Notes: a model not told the origin generated them from the sequence alone. Shown: positions 33,287 to 42,663, counted from the first letter of the stretch. The stretch is DNA of 43,448 nt from Deltaproteobacteria bacterium (GCA_016874775.1 VGTJ01000023.1:1-43448); one strand, 5' to 3'. Made by a program: numbers and translations.

Positions 33287-34168
33287 CTAAACAATGAAAA
33301 TACCAGCCTGTGAGGTTTCAGCCAGAGAACGAAAGAGGGCTTCACTCTCACGCAACGCGTTCTCCGCTCTCATGCGGTCAGTGATATCATCGTGAGTCAC
33401 CACCACACGCACTGGTCCGGGCCCAGGGACTCTTATCACCTGGCCATGAAACCATCCAGATGCCGTCAACGAAGGACAAGCATAATCACACGCAAAACTT
33501 TCTTGCTCTCCGTGAAGGACCGCACGGATTCCAGTAGCAAAGGCTTTTGCCTGATCGGCAAATTCATCGCGCGTTTCATCACATACAGCAAGATAGTTCA
33601 CACCTTCTGCCGTCCCTCTTGCTTCAGGGGCATTTTTTTTCGTGTATTCCCGCCAGGCTTTATTGACGGCAACAATCTCGCCGGTTTCATCAAGTACGCA
33701 CAGATGCGAAGGCAACGCATCGATAATGGAGTGCAGGAACTGCTCTGACTCGTGCCCTACCACTTTCTCAAACACACCGCTCTGGGCTGTTGTCGCACGG
33801 TGAAGCTGCCGCACGAGTTCTTCTGGTCCTTCTTTTTTCTCGACATAAGCAAACACACCGAGATTGAGAGCGGTTTTGACAACAGAAAAATTATCACAGT
33901 TTGTGTAGAGGACAACTCGCGTCGCAGGACTCAGCGCGCATACGTGCTGCAAGAACTGGGGAGATGCAGCACTCGGGAAAGTGAGGGCGACGACAAGAAT
34001 GGCAAAAGGCTCTCGCTCAAGGCACTCAATGGCTGCCTCGATCGTGTCGCAGTTCACGACCAAGAACCCTGCGGATTGAACAACTGTACTCAGAATGTGA
34101 CGCTGCTGATCGTCGACATCAACAATCAAGACTCGGGGGTTACTTCCCCCATCATCAGGATCCCCCAT
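33287..34168 (-). pseudogene. Sensor histidine kinase, N-terminal portion (pseudo-receiver + PAS) before in-frame TAG
   Basis: 293 codons. A receiver-like domain (1-120) has acidic residues 'VLIVDVDDQQ' but Ala61 where the phospho-Asp should be ('ILVVALTFPSA'), so it is a pseudo-receiver. A PAS domain follows ('LHSIIDALPSHLCVLDETGE'), then the start of a second, cut at 'SQAGIFIV' by TAG. In such PAS domains a Gln or similar residue is expected here (CAG to TAG is one transition). Start ATG 34168 has GAGGGG upstream. Lies 43 bases after the response regulator at 34212, on the same strand, as its likely partner. Confidence 0.85.
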
Positions 34169-34211
34169 ATGCCCCTCTGTACTTCACCGTTGCGTTCTCG
34201 ACTCATCATCG

Positions 34212-34844
34212 TCAGTCTACCAGCTGCCGCTGCATAGCATAGCGCATGATCTCGGCGTTATTCCGCAAGTTCATTTTTTCGAGGATGCGAGCCCGATACG
34301 TACTCACTGTCTTGACACTCAGGGAAAGCTGTTCAGCAATTTCAGACACGGTCCGCCCTGAGGCAAGGAGAGAAAACACTTCGTATTCACGGTCCGACAA
34401 CCGTTCATGACTGTTCACCGGGCTTGCCGTAACCAAATCCTCGGCAAGTCTTTCAGCCAGCGAGAGGGTCAGGTATCGTCCGCCCGTCGACACTTTGCGT
34501 AGAGCAGTCAGCAACTCTTCTGGCGAACTCTCTTTCGTCAAGTAGCCTGACGCACCTGCTCTCAATGCTCGCACGGCAAACTGCTCTTCAGGATGCATAC
34601 TCAGCATGAGCACTGACAACGTGGGCCGTTCTTTCTTAATCTCTTTCAAGACGTGCAGGCCGTTCCCATCCGGCATGCTGACATCGAGAATGACGACATC
34701 ACATTCAGAGATGCGCAGCAAATCGATTGTTTGTTTGGCACTCTGCGCTTCGCCAACCACCTGCATATCGACTTCGTCGGCAACAGTCTGTTTGATCCCC
34801 CGCCGGATCATGGCGTGATCATCTGCTACGAAGATTTTGATCAT
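34212..34844 (-). CDS. LuxR/NarL-family response regulator
   Basis: 210 residues from ATG 34844. Receiver with Asp8, Asp9 and the phosphoacceptor Asp54 ('VVILDVSMPDGNG'), Lys in 'GYLTKESSPEELL'; C-terminal LuxR helix-turn-helix ('LSDREYEVFSLLASGRTVSEIAEQL', 'SVKTVSTYRARILEKM'). Very similar along its length to the regulator at 21074 but with an intact phosphorylation site. The reading frame is open a further 45 codons upstream, but those residues do not fit the family, and GGGAAACG before ATG 34844 is a usable, weak ribosome site. First gene of an operon with the interrupted histidine kinase. Confidence 0.92.
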   Translation of the reverse strand: MIKIFVADDHAMIRRGIKQTVADEVDMQVVGEAQSAKQTIDLLRISECDVVILDVSMPDGNGLHVLKEIKKERPTLSVLMLSMHPEEQFAVRALRAGASGYLTKESSPEELLTALRKVSTGGRYLTLSLAERLAEDLVTASPVNSHERLSDREYEVFSLLASGRTVSEIAEQLSLSVKTVSTYRARILEKMNLRNNAEIMRYAMQRQLVD

Positions 34845-35023
34845 AGGCGTTTCCCAATCTCTCAGCGCTGTCTGCGCGACATTCGACAGTCGCTGAAGTC
34901 GTAACAAGCTATTCAATTCTTCAAGCACCCCGGCAGCTATTTTCTCAACTGCAAAAACCAGGGGCGGCGTTCCATACAAGCATTGACATCTTCGAGCGCT
35001 TCACCTGTCCTGGAGCCTGCTCT

Positions 35024-36247
35024 TCACTCAAGATACATTTCCACCGTACCCCTACCAATCAACTCGGCGATCGCCTCATCGGAATAGTGGAGAATACCTT
35101 TGAGCACCTCTTCATAGTGTTCACCCAAGAGCGGCGCGGTAGACACTTGACCCGGAGTTTTGCCAAGCTGCGCCATCAGTCCATCATAGGGCGAACGTCC
35201 CATCACTTTGTGTTCACACCAGGCGAAAAATTCGCGATGCGCGAGCTGCGGATCGTCAAATAAGTCAGATTGTTTCGCGACCATCCCAGCAGCGACACCG
35301 GCAGCTTGTAGCAGAGACTCCAGAAGAGCGGCATCTTGAGTTTTGGTCCAGGTTTCAATCAGACGATCGAGTTCGGCCTCATTGGCTTGTCGCCCAACTG
35401 CTGTGGTGAATTTCTCTGCCTGGGCCCAGGCGGGATCCCCCATGACTCGGACGAGGGACTGCCATTCATCATCGCTAAAGACAGCGATAGCCAGCCAGCG
35501 CTCGTCACCAGTGCAGGGATACACCGCGTGCGGACAACCACGGTCATCATGATTACCATTGCGGGTGACCACCCGGCCATTCACGACGTAGTCGAGCACT
35601 GCCACCGGCACATGATTCACGCCGGTCTCAAACTGAGACAGATCGATCCATTGTCCTTTGCCCGTCCGTTGTCGATAGTCAAGCGAAGCCGCAACCAGCG
35701 CGGCGCCGACACCAGGAGTGAGCATGTCAGTGTATGCACCATACACCATCGCTGGGCCACGATCGGCCCAGCCGGTAATCTCATAGTAACCCGCGAGCGA
35801 TGCAGCCATGTTCCCGTAGCCCGCATACATCGAGTACGGGCCAGTCTGCCCAAGCTGGCATGTCGACACCATGATCAGGTCAGGTCGCGTTTGCGATAGG
35901 TCTTCGTAGTGCAATCCCCACGCGCGCATTTGCTTGGGAGTGAACCCTTCAACGATGACATCGGCCCATTCCAGGCAGAGACGTTTAGCAATCGCGCGGG
36001 CATCGGCGTGCGCCATATTCAACCCAAGGCTCATTTTGCCAGCGTTGAAGGTGGCAAAGAACTGACTGTTATTGAGGCCAGGTTTGGCATTTTTATACGG
36101 CGGCGCCATACGCAAGCCATCGAATCGTGTCAACGACTCGATACGAATCACCGTCGCGCCATTATCACCGAGATAACGAGCTGTGATCGGGCCAACACCT
36201 ATCCAGCCAAAATCGAGAACTTTGAGTCCATCGAACGGTCGCGACAT
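35024..36247 (-). CDS. Type III (CaiB/BaiF) CoA-transferase
   Basis: 407 residues. Opens 'FDGLKVLDFGWIGVGPITARYLGDNGATVIRIES' (split over 6-39), the family's nucleotide-like CoA-binding start; 'FATFNAGKMSLGLNM' follows, and the catalytic Asp is probably that in 'VYGAYTDMLTPGVGA'. It moves CoA between a carboxylic acid and an acyl-CoA donor. Adjacent to a second family member and to a BadH-like dehydrogenase, so it probably activates an alicyclic or aromatic acid. Paired genes of this family often make a heteromeric enzyme, e.g. benzylsuccinate CoA-transferase. Confidence 0.9.
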   Translation of the reverse strand: MSRPFDGLKVLDFGWIGVGPITARYLGDNGATVIRIESLTRFDGLRMAPPYKNAKPGLNNSQFFATFNAGKMSLGLNMAHADARAIAKRLCLEWADVIVEGFTPKQMRAWGLHYEDLSQTRPDLIMVSTCQLGQTGPYSMYAGYGNMAASLAGYYEITGWADRGPAMVYGAYTDMLTPGVGAALVAASLDYRQRTGKGQWIDLSQFETGVNHVPVAVLDYVVNGRVVTRNGNHDDRGCPHAVYPCTGDERWLAIAVFSDDEWQSLVRVMGDPAWAQAEKFTTAVGRQANEAELDRLIETWTKTQDAALLESLLQAAGVAAGMVAKQSDLFDDPQLAHREFFAWCEHKVMGRSPYDGLMAQLGKTPGQVSTAPLLGEHYEEVLKGILHYSDEAIAELIGRGTVEMYLE

Positions 36248-36339
36248 AAACGCCTCACAAGGAAAAGGTAAAAGTTAAAAATGGAAGGGAATTTCGTTTT
36301 GTCAATGCTTCACGCTTCACCCGTAATGCTTACCCAATG

Positions 36340-37608
36340 TCAAACAACACCCGCCTGCCGCCATTCGCGTATCTGTTCGGCAGCATATCCCAGCCGTCCG
36401 TAGATTTCGCCATTGTGTTCCCCAATGCCTGGCGCACGAAACCGCGGCCCGGCTTGCGCGTTGGTCATCAACGCCCAATGGCCAGGGTACGTAATCTCGG
36501 TGTTGAGATCTTCGTGCCACAGTTTGTGAAAAAACCCACGCGCGTTGGGTTGTGGGTGCTCAACCAAATCTTTGACATTGTTGACTGGTGCCGCAAGAAT
36601 CTTCTCGTTGCACGCGCGTTCGAAGATTTCCCATTTCGATTTGGTGGCAAGAAATTTGGCCAAGGTCTCGTTCAGATCGTCCATCTCTTTTTGTGCCACC
36701 GGATCAGTCGCAAGCTTGGCGAGGTCCCACTCTTCCCACTTCTTCCCCCGCATCACATCAGGAAGTTTACCCTCACTTTCCATCCACCGTCCCATCGCAT
36801 AGAGCGTCGGCGCACCCATGTGACCGCCCATGGTCAGAAACGTCACGTAACCATCGGCACACGAGAGAATCGCCCGCGCATTACCAAAGCCTGCATTATA
36901 GCGGTCCCCGGCTCGTTTCTGGTCGGTTCCGTGGTGTTTGGGAAATGACGAGGCGTTCATCATTTGCCACACGCCGACCGGTTGCAGCGCAACATCAACG
37001 TGTTGCCCTTCGCCCGTACGATTGCGATGAAATAGCGCAAACAAGGAAGCATTCGCAGCTTCGACGCCACCTTTGGTAGCAATCATCGGGACACTGATAC
37101 GCACGGGTGCACGGTCTGGGTCGCCGAGCAGATATTGCATCCCACTCCGCGCCTGGAGCGTCAGATCCGTACCTTTCCAGTCACGGCGCGGGCCAGTTTG
37201 GCCAAACGGCGTAATCGAGGTAAAAATCAGATCAGGCTTGATCGCCGAGAGTGCTGAGTACCCGACCCCTAGAGCGTCCAGATACCCAGGGGCAAACGAT
37301 TCAACCACAATGTCTGCCTGGCGAACCAGTTCCTTCAGCAGCTTCTGCCCGTCAGTTTGTGAGATGTCGAGGGTAATACCCTTCTTACTAGTGTTAAAGG
37401 CAAACCAAAATAAGCTTTTCTCCGGATGCCGCTGGTCCTTATAGAAAGGCCCGATTGCACGTGCCGGATGTCCACCGGGAGGCTCGACAACAATCACCTC
37501 GGCACCTAAATCGCCGAGGAGCTTCCCGCACATCAGACCGTTCTCGCCAGTGAGGTCGAGGACACGATACGGCGTTAGCAGGTAATCTTTTTGAGTCACG
37601 CTGGTCAT
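36340..37608 (-). CDS. Type III (CaiB/BaiF) CoA-transferase
   Basis: 422 residues from ATG 37608 (GAGGT four bases upstream). 'YRVLDLTGENGLMCGKLLGDLGAEVIVVEPPGG' in pieces gives the N-terminal CoA-binding fold; 'FWFAFNTSKKGITLDIS' and 'VESFAPGYLDALGVGY' are typical. At the usual catalytic-Asp position near residue 170 I see 'IATKGGVEAANASLFAL', with no obvious Asp, in contrast to the neighbour at 35024. One subunit of such pairs often lacks the catalytic residue, so the two genes may encode a heteromer. 31 bases after the BadH-like gene. Confidence 0.88.
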   Translation of the reverse strand: MTSVTQKDYLLTPYRVLDLTGENGLMCGKLLGDLGAEVIVVEPPGGHPARAIGPFYKDQRHPEKSLFWFAFNTSKKGITLDISQTDGQKLLKELVRQADIVVESFAPGYLDALGVGYSALSAIKPDLIFTSITPFGQTGPRRDWKGTDLTLQARSGMQYLLGDPDRAPVRISVPMIATKGGVEAANASLFALFHRNRTGEGQHVDVALQPVGVWQMMNASSFPKHHGTDQKRAGDRYNAGFGNARAILSCADGYVTFLTMGGHMGAPTLYAMGRWMESEGKLPDVMRGKKWEEWDLAKLATDPVAQKEMDDLNETLAKFLATKSKWEIFERACNEKILAAPVNNVKDLVEHPQPNARGFFHKLWHEDLNTEITYPGHWALMTNAQAGPRFRAPGIGEHNGEIYGRLGYAAEQIREWRQAGVV

Positions 37609-37639
37609 GTGTACCTCTGTTCGCACTTCCGCTGCATCA

Positions 37640-38401
37640 TTAACCGGCCATGGTCAATCCACCACTTACAGAGAGGACTTGTCCAGTAATGAAATCAGCA
37701 TCAGGCGATGCGAAGAACGCGACCGCAGCCGCAATTTCTTCTGGTTGGCCGAGGCGACGGAATGGCACCGCTTTGGTCATCGCATCAATGATGCGTGCAC
37801 CTTTACTCCCGCCTGTGATCTGCTTGAGGAGCGGTGTTTCTGTCGGTCCCGGGCAAACAACGTTGACGTTGATCTTTGCACGCGCCAGTTCACGGGCGAG
37901 GGTTTTCGAGAACCCGACCACACCCGCTTTACAGGCAGAGTACACAGCCTCGCCAGTGGACCCCACCCGACCAGCGTCAGAACTTATAGTGATAATTTTT
38001 CCGCTCCCGCGCTGCAACATTTGCGGAACAACAGTGTGGCAAAAACTGATGGGGCCTTTGAGGTTGATCGCAATCACCTTCTCCCAGGTTTCTGGTTGAC
38101 TCTCGATGAAGGGTTCGATTTTGTCCCAGCCAGCGTTGTTCACCAGAATATCGACCTGGCTCCAGGCATCGGTCACTGCCAGCACGGCGTCTTGCACCTG
38201 CTCAAGCTGAGTGACATCACATCGTACGGCCATGGCTTGCCCACCGCTAGCCTTGATTTCATTGGCCGTTTGTTGTGCTTCTGTTTCGAGAATATCGACA
38301 ACAGCAACTTTGGCCCCTTCGGCTGCGAGCCGCACGCAAATAGCATGGCCGATACCGCGGCTCCCTCCAGTGACGAGTGCGATCTTATCTTTGAGACGCA
38401 T
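37640..38401 (-). CDS. Short-chain dehydrogenase, BadH-like (2-hydroxycyclohexanecarboxyl-CoA dehydrogenase type)
   Basis: 253 residues, classical SDR: 'LVTGGSRGIGHAI' (NAD site), 'VNNAGWDKIEPF', catalytic Ser-Tyr-Lys in 'SSDAGRVGSTGEAVYSACKAG', and 'VVCPGPTETPLL'. The C-terminus 'FITGQVLSVSGGLTMAG' and the 'NNAGWD' segment closely resemble BadH from Rhodopseudomonas alicyclic-acid degradation as I remember it. It would oxidise a 2-hydroxyacyl-CoA to the 2-oxo form before ring opening. GGAGGGG precedes the ATG. First gene in an operon with two CoA-transferases. Confidence 0.88.
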   Translation of the reverse strand: MRLKDKIALVTGGSRGIGHAICVRLAAEGAKVAVVDILETEAQQTANEIKASGGQAMAVRCDVTQLEQVQDAVLAVTDAWSQVDILVNNAGWDKIEPFIESQPETWEKVIAINLKGPISFCHTVVPQMLQRGSGKIITISSDAGRVGSTGEAVYSACKAGVVGFSKTLARELARAKINVNVVCPGPTETPLLKQITGGSKGARIIDAMTKAVPFRRLGQPEEIAAAVAFFASPDADFITGQVLSVSGGLTMAG

Positions 38402-38482
38402 GATCCCCTCCGTTTGAATGGAAAAGAGAGGGTATAATACCGTAAGGACTCTAGGGTCAGCAACGAGAGGGGGACAGGAGAG

Positions 38483-38670
38483 CTTTTAGGGGTAGGCTTT
38501 TAGGCTGAGAAAAGACGAGACGTCATTCCCGCGAATGCGGGAATCCAGGGGGAATACGCAATCGTTCAGGGGTGAAGCTCCTGGATGCCCGCCTGCGCGG
38601 GCCTGACGAACACGCGGCTCCTCAGGACGGGAAATCCGCGCCAATTGAGGCTTGGATAAAAAACCTACCC
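38483..38670 (+). repeat. MITE-like palindromic repeat, copy 3 (complete, with possible target duplication)
   Basis: Runs from CTTTTAGGGGTAGGC to AAAAAACCTACCC with the same internal palindromes as copies 1 and 2. A 12-base direct repeat GGGACAGGAGAG lies immediately to the left (38471-38482) and near the right end (38677-38688), consistent with target-site duplication. It fills most of the 327-base spacer between the BadH-like gene and the TonB receptor 3' end; no other feature is seen there. Confidence 0.82.
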
Positions 38671-38728
38671 TTATGAGGGACAGGAGAGGGTATCTATGCA
38701 GGCAGGGAAGCTTTGCGGGACAGCCAAC

Positions 38729-39175
38729 TCAAAACCCATACTTTAGTCGCAACATGAACGTCCGCCCGTCCTGACGAATCGTATCTTGCGCGTGTTCCTC
38801 AGAGCCAGGATCGCCGTAGCCTGCATCGAAGAGGTTATACACACTTGCCGATACTTCAGCTCCTGGAAACACATTGCGGCTAAACAGCGTGACGTTGGTA
38901 ACGACGTAGTCCCCGGCGTTTCTGCCCGATAGAGTCACGCGGTTACTGAGATAGCGGGTCTCTATCCCAGCAAACAATCTATCCATGAGTAGCGGCACGA
39001 TGAGATTCCACTTTGCCATGTGTTGTGGCGAGTTCGTGAGTGGTCGCCTGGTTTGGTGATTGGTGGTCTTTTGCAAGGCGTAACTGAGCCGCCCCACCAT
39101 CCCTGAGGACCAATGACCGTCAAGCGTCAATTCTATGCCCTTTGCCTCGACGGAGTCGGTATTGGTAAACACCAG
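38729..39175 (-). pseudogene. TonB-dependent receptor, C-terminal barrel portion after in-frame TGA
   Basis: In the same frame as 39176-40846 after an opal codon. It starts 'LVFTNTDSVEAKGIELTLDG', a standard late-barrel segment, and ends 'QDGRTFMLRLKYGF', with the terminal aromatic residue required for outer-membrane insertion. Without readthrough this piece has no independent role. Confidence 0.85.
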
Positions 39176-40846
39176 TCATCCATCAGCAGGATCTTCTGCT
39201 TGATTCAGTAGACCATCGATCGTGTAATAATATCCGGCAAGAGATGCCCTGAGGTTCTTGCCCAACGATCGCTCGACAATCGCCTCGTAGGTCGTAATCT
39301 TCTCAGGGTTGAGGTTGAAGTTCGCCTTCAATGCGGTTCCGGTATAGAACTGCTCATAGGCGTTGGGAGCGCGGAATGCGGTTCCGTAGATCAACTTAAA
39401 CGTGGTATGCCAACGGTTGTAAATCAGCGCGACGCGCGGGCTGAGCGTCCCGCCGAACGAGTCATAATAATCATATCGTACGCTACCGTTGAGAATAAGA
39501 TCTTCACGGATGGTAAATTCATCTTGCAAAAAGAGTGCCCAGTTGCGTGAGCCAATGTTTTTTCTCAAATACGAGACGAATGGTTGTCGATCGATATTCG
39601 TCAGTTCGCGGCGAAAATCATGACGATATTCTGCACCGACAGTGACACGATGTTTCTCCCACAGTCGTTTCGTCAACCGAACGTCGCCGCCCCACCACTC
39701 GCCAACATGGTGGTCTTGGTTCAAGACAAACACGGGGTCAGCCGTGTCTGAATAGTCGAAAAAGAAATTGCCTCGATAATAATAGCGATCGTAATAGAGA
39801 CGGGTGACGAGTTCCCAGCCTTTGGCAATTTCTTTTTCGTACTTGAGATCAATGTACCCGCGCTCGTCGTAGTCGCTCGTTCGTCTGCTCGGGAATACCG
39901 TTCCGAAATGGGCGGTGGGCGCAACTTTCTCGCGCCCACTATATCCACCCACGAGCGTCAGATCACGATAGGTGATCTTGGTGAACAGATTGTAAGATTG
40001 GTCGCCATCAGCGCGACGCGTAACTCCGTTATTCGTGGCGGGATCGTTATATTCCTTGTAGAAAAGGCGTTCGTGCCCACGGCTATCATAGAATGCGCCT
40101 GACATGAGCACTTCGAGGTCGCTTGAGAGTCGTTTACCGTAGGTCACCCGCCCCTTATACGAATGATACCCGCCAATCTCGGTTGAGAGTTCAGTACCGT
40201 TGAGGTCACGCCCACGCTTCATGATGACGTTGATGACTCCGAAGAACGCATTGGTCCCATAGAGAGAGGAACTCGGTCCACGGACAATTTCCACACGATC
40301 GATCAAATCGACGTCGACAGGTGATTCCGTACCAATACCTGCTTGATCGTAGAGATTGTCGTTGAGGCGGTGCCCATCAACCAGCAACAGCACGCGCGAG
40401 TTATAATCCCCCGGACGGTTAAAGCCACGGACGCCGACGTAGCTGTAACTCCGATCGTTGGTGACATAAACCCCGTTCACACTGTGAAGAATATCAGCCA
40501 ACGTACGGTAGCCGTATTTCTTGATTTCGTCGGCAGTGATGATGGTCACCGAAGCCGGAGCTTCTGTCACTTTCTGTACATACTGTGAGGCACCAAACAC
40601 CTTGAGACTTGACAATTCGCCAAGATCAAGATCGAGAGAGTCTTGTACTTGCGCTGTCCCGGCTTTATCTTCTGCCAGCGCGGTGGACTCCGCACGCCCG
40701 GCGGGCGCGAACAGGACAAGAGCGGCGAGGACGAGGCCAGTTCCTACTCCCCAACGACCCTGCCTGAACACACTTCCACATCGGGAGTTTGAAGGGACAG
40801 ATACATCCCTATATCCATGCGAATCAACCTGCGTTTTCGTGACCAT
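39176..40846 (-). pseudogene. TonB-dependent outer-membrane receptor, main portion (ends at in-frame TGA)
   Basis: About 556 codons. Signal sequence near residues 30-52 ('VGTGLVLAALVLFAPAGRAE'), a TonB-box-like region, a plug domain ('APASVTIITADEIKKYGYRT', 'YSYVGVRGFNRPGDYNSRVL', 'VDRVEIVRGPSSSLYGTNAF'-like residues near 150-190), then beta-barrel strands. The frame stops at TGA 39176-39178 after 'EDPADG' and continues open to 38729, giving about 704 codons in all. CGA (Arg) to TGA or TGG to TGA would explain it. The N-terminal extension before the signal is long, and the start ATG has only a weak GGGG nearby. It could import iron complexes or the hydrophobic substrate of the cluster. Confidence 0.87.
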
Positions 40847-41027
40847 GAGGTTTCCCCACTGTGAGCCTATCGGACCATTTCAAAAAGGTGCCAACTCCTT
40901 CTAGAACCTATCGGGAGAATCTCGCTCCGCTTTAGGCTGAGTACCTATACGTTCGTAAGGGGTATAAGCCCAGCATGTAGGAGCACGCTACTTGACAGTC
41001 GCGGTCAGATCAGGGGAAATGCGCTCG

Positions 41028-42230
41028 ATGCAAATCGTCGCGGATCTCCACATTCACTCACGTTTCAGCGCAGCGTGTAGTCAAGAGATGGAAGTAAGTC
41101 GTCTCGCCTGGTGGGCGAAGCGCAAAGGCATTACCCTGCTTGGTACTGGCGACTTTACCCATCCAATCTATCTTGCTTCACTCAGACAACAACTTGAGCC
41201 CGCAGAAGAGGGATTGTTTCGACTCCGTGAAGGTGAACGTGACGTCCGCTTCATGCTGACTGTGGAGATCACCAATATTTTTCGCCATGAAGGTCGAGGA
41301 CGAAAAACTCACACGCTCATTTTTGCCCCCAGTTTTGCCGTTGTGGATCGCCTCAATACCCGACTCGCAACCCACGGTAATTTAGCCCTGGATGGGAGGC
41401 CAACACTCAAGTGCACGGCGAGAGAACTACTCGTGATCGCAAAAGAGGTCGACCCCGCCTGCGAAGTGATTCCCGCCCATGTGTGGACCCCGTGGTTTTC
41501 GGTGCTGGGAGTATCGTCGGGATTTCAGTCACTAGAGGAATGTTACGGTGCGGATGTCCGCCATATTCGTGCGGTAGAAACGGGGCTTTCCTCTGACCCA
41601 GCAATGAACTGGCGAGTGTCGTTTCTTGATCACGTTGCTTTGATCTCTAACTCAGATGCGCATTCACCGCGGAAACTTGCACGAGAAGCGAATATCTTGA
41701 ATTGTGCTCTTCGCTACACTGACGTTTGTGAAGCGCTCACGAGTCGTGATCCGCAACAGTTTCTCCATACGCTTGAGTTTTTCCCCCAAGAAGGCAAGTA
41801 TCATCTTGACGGTCATCGGCCATGTCAGGTGTGTCTGGCACCACACGAAACAAGAGCAGCGTCAGGGCGCTGTCCACGTTGCGGTAAGAAAATCACAGTG
41901 GGGGTCCTCCACCGCATCGAAGCGCTGGCCGATCGCGACGTGGGCTATGCTCCAGCGCTGCCGATTCCGTCACGCTACCTCCTGCCACTCGAAGAAATCA
42001 TCGCAGCTGCCGTCGGACAACGGACCAATACCAAGAAGGTGAACGTTGAGTATGATCGTCTGCTCGATCGCTATGGCTCAGAATTACGCATCTTGCTTGA
42101 TCTTGACGAGAAAGAATTCGCCGACGGCACGCCTCCACGCATTGTCGCGGGCATCATGAAAGTGCGTCGCGGTGAAGTCCAGATTACTCCTGGGTACGAT
42201 GGAGAATATGGCAAGATTGCGCTGTTTTAG
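41028..42230 (+). CDS. Endonuclease Q-like PHP-domain protein
   Basis: 400 residues from ATG 41028. PHP metal motif 'VADLHIHSRFSAACSQEM' (H-x-H), 'LGTGDFTHPIYL', 'VIPAHVWTPWFSVLG' and 'LISNSDAHSPRKLAREAN' match the TIGR00375/EndoQ family. A zinc ribbon follows ('CQVCLAPHE' and 'CPRCGKK'), and the C-terminal 'GYDGEYGKIALF' is typical. EndoQ nicks DNA 5' of deaminated bases (uracil, hypoxanthine) and is best known from archaea and some Bacillus-type bacteria. AGGGGA lies ten bases upstream. Divergent from the TonB gene, with a 181-base spacer between starts. Confidence 0.88.
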   Translation: MQIVADLHIHSRFSAACSQEMEVSRLAWWAKRKGITLLGTGDFTHPIYLASLRQQLEPAEEGLFRLREGERDVRFMLTVEITNIFRHEGRGRKTHTLIFAPSFAVVDRLNTRLATHGNLALDGRPTLKCTARELLVIAKEVDPACEVIPAHVWTPWFSVLGVSSGFQSLEECYGADVRHIRAVETGLSSDPAMNWRVSFLDHVALISNSDAHSPRKLAREANILNCALRYTDVCEALTSRDPQQFLHTLEFFPQEGKYHLDGHRPCQVCLAPHETRAASGRCPRCGKKITVGVLHRIEALADRDVGYAPALPIPSRYLLPLEEIIAAAVGQRTNTKKVNVEYDRLLDRYGSELRILLDLDEKEFADGTPPRIVAGIMKVRRGEVQITPGYDGEYGKIALF

Positions 42231-42232
42231 CG

Positions 42233-42628
42233 TCAGCGTTCAGCTTTGCCGCCTGGTCGCACGCTGACATGCGCCGCGGAGAGAAAATCCACGACTTGCG
42301 CCTCTGTGAGTTGCCCTCGACGTTGATACCGTTTGATAATTGCCGTAACCGCTCCAGGGTCACGGTATTGCTCGTTTCCTCGTCGTAGTCGCTTCGCCAA
42401 CAGTCGATAAGCCTGGACACACTCAACCCCAAGCATCAGTACGGCTTGGGTGCGCATATTCTGGATGGGAAAACAGCGATAAATGGCGGGGCGTTGGCAC
42501 AGACCACAGGTAGCAGTTGGATCATACGTCGGACACAGCGCAACGACGGGGTCCCCAGGTTTGGCAAATTTCTGCAAGGCAATCGTGCACCGCTTGGCAT
42601 ACCCGGGAGAGAGTGGACGAGAAAGCAT
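42233..42628 (-). CDS. Unknown small protein with Cys motif
   Basis: 131 residues. Not recognised. A Cys cluster ('LCPTYDPTATCGLCQRPAIYRC') near residues 30-52 suggests metal binding; the C-terminal half is Arg-rich and helical ('YRLLAKRLRRGNEQYRDPG'). AGGAAA lies just before the ATG. It converges on the EndoQ-like gene with only two bases between stops. Codon use looks like a genuine gene, but function cannot be stated. Confidence 0.65.
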   Translation of the reverse strand: MLSRPLSPGYAKRCTIALQKFAKPGDPVVALCPTYDPTATCGLCQRPAIYRCFPIQNMRTQAVLMLGVECVQAYRLLAKRLRRGNEQYRDPGAVTAIIKRYQRRGQLTEAQVVDFLSAAHVSVRPGGKAER

Positions 42629-42663
42629 AGAGGTTTCCTAAATCAGTTGTGGAGTAGATAAGC

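Noticed and set aside
34845-34979. N-terminal extension of the response regulator
   Set aside because: Open frame but residues do not fit the receiver family; the internal ATG begins the conserved domain with a usable ribosome site.
31562-40846. Stop-codon reassignment (TAG or TGA read as sense)
   Set aside because: Many full-length family proteins in the window end normally at TAG or TGA, for example the SDIMO alpha subunit at TAG and the second CoA-transferase at TGA. Isolated nonsense changes or consensus errors are simpler.
40847-41027. Cobalamin-type riboswitch upstream of the TonB receptor
   Set aside because: I could not find a convincing B12-box or conserved core in this spacer.
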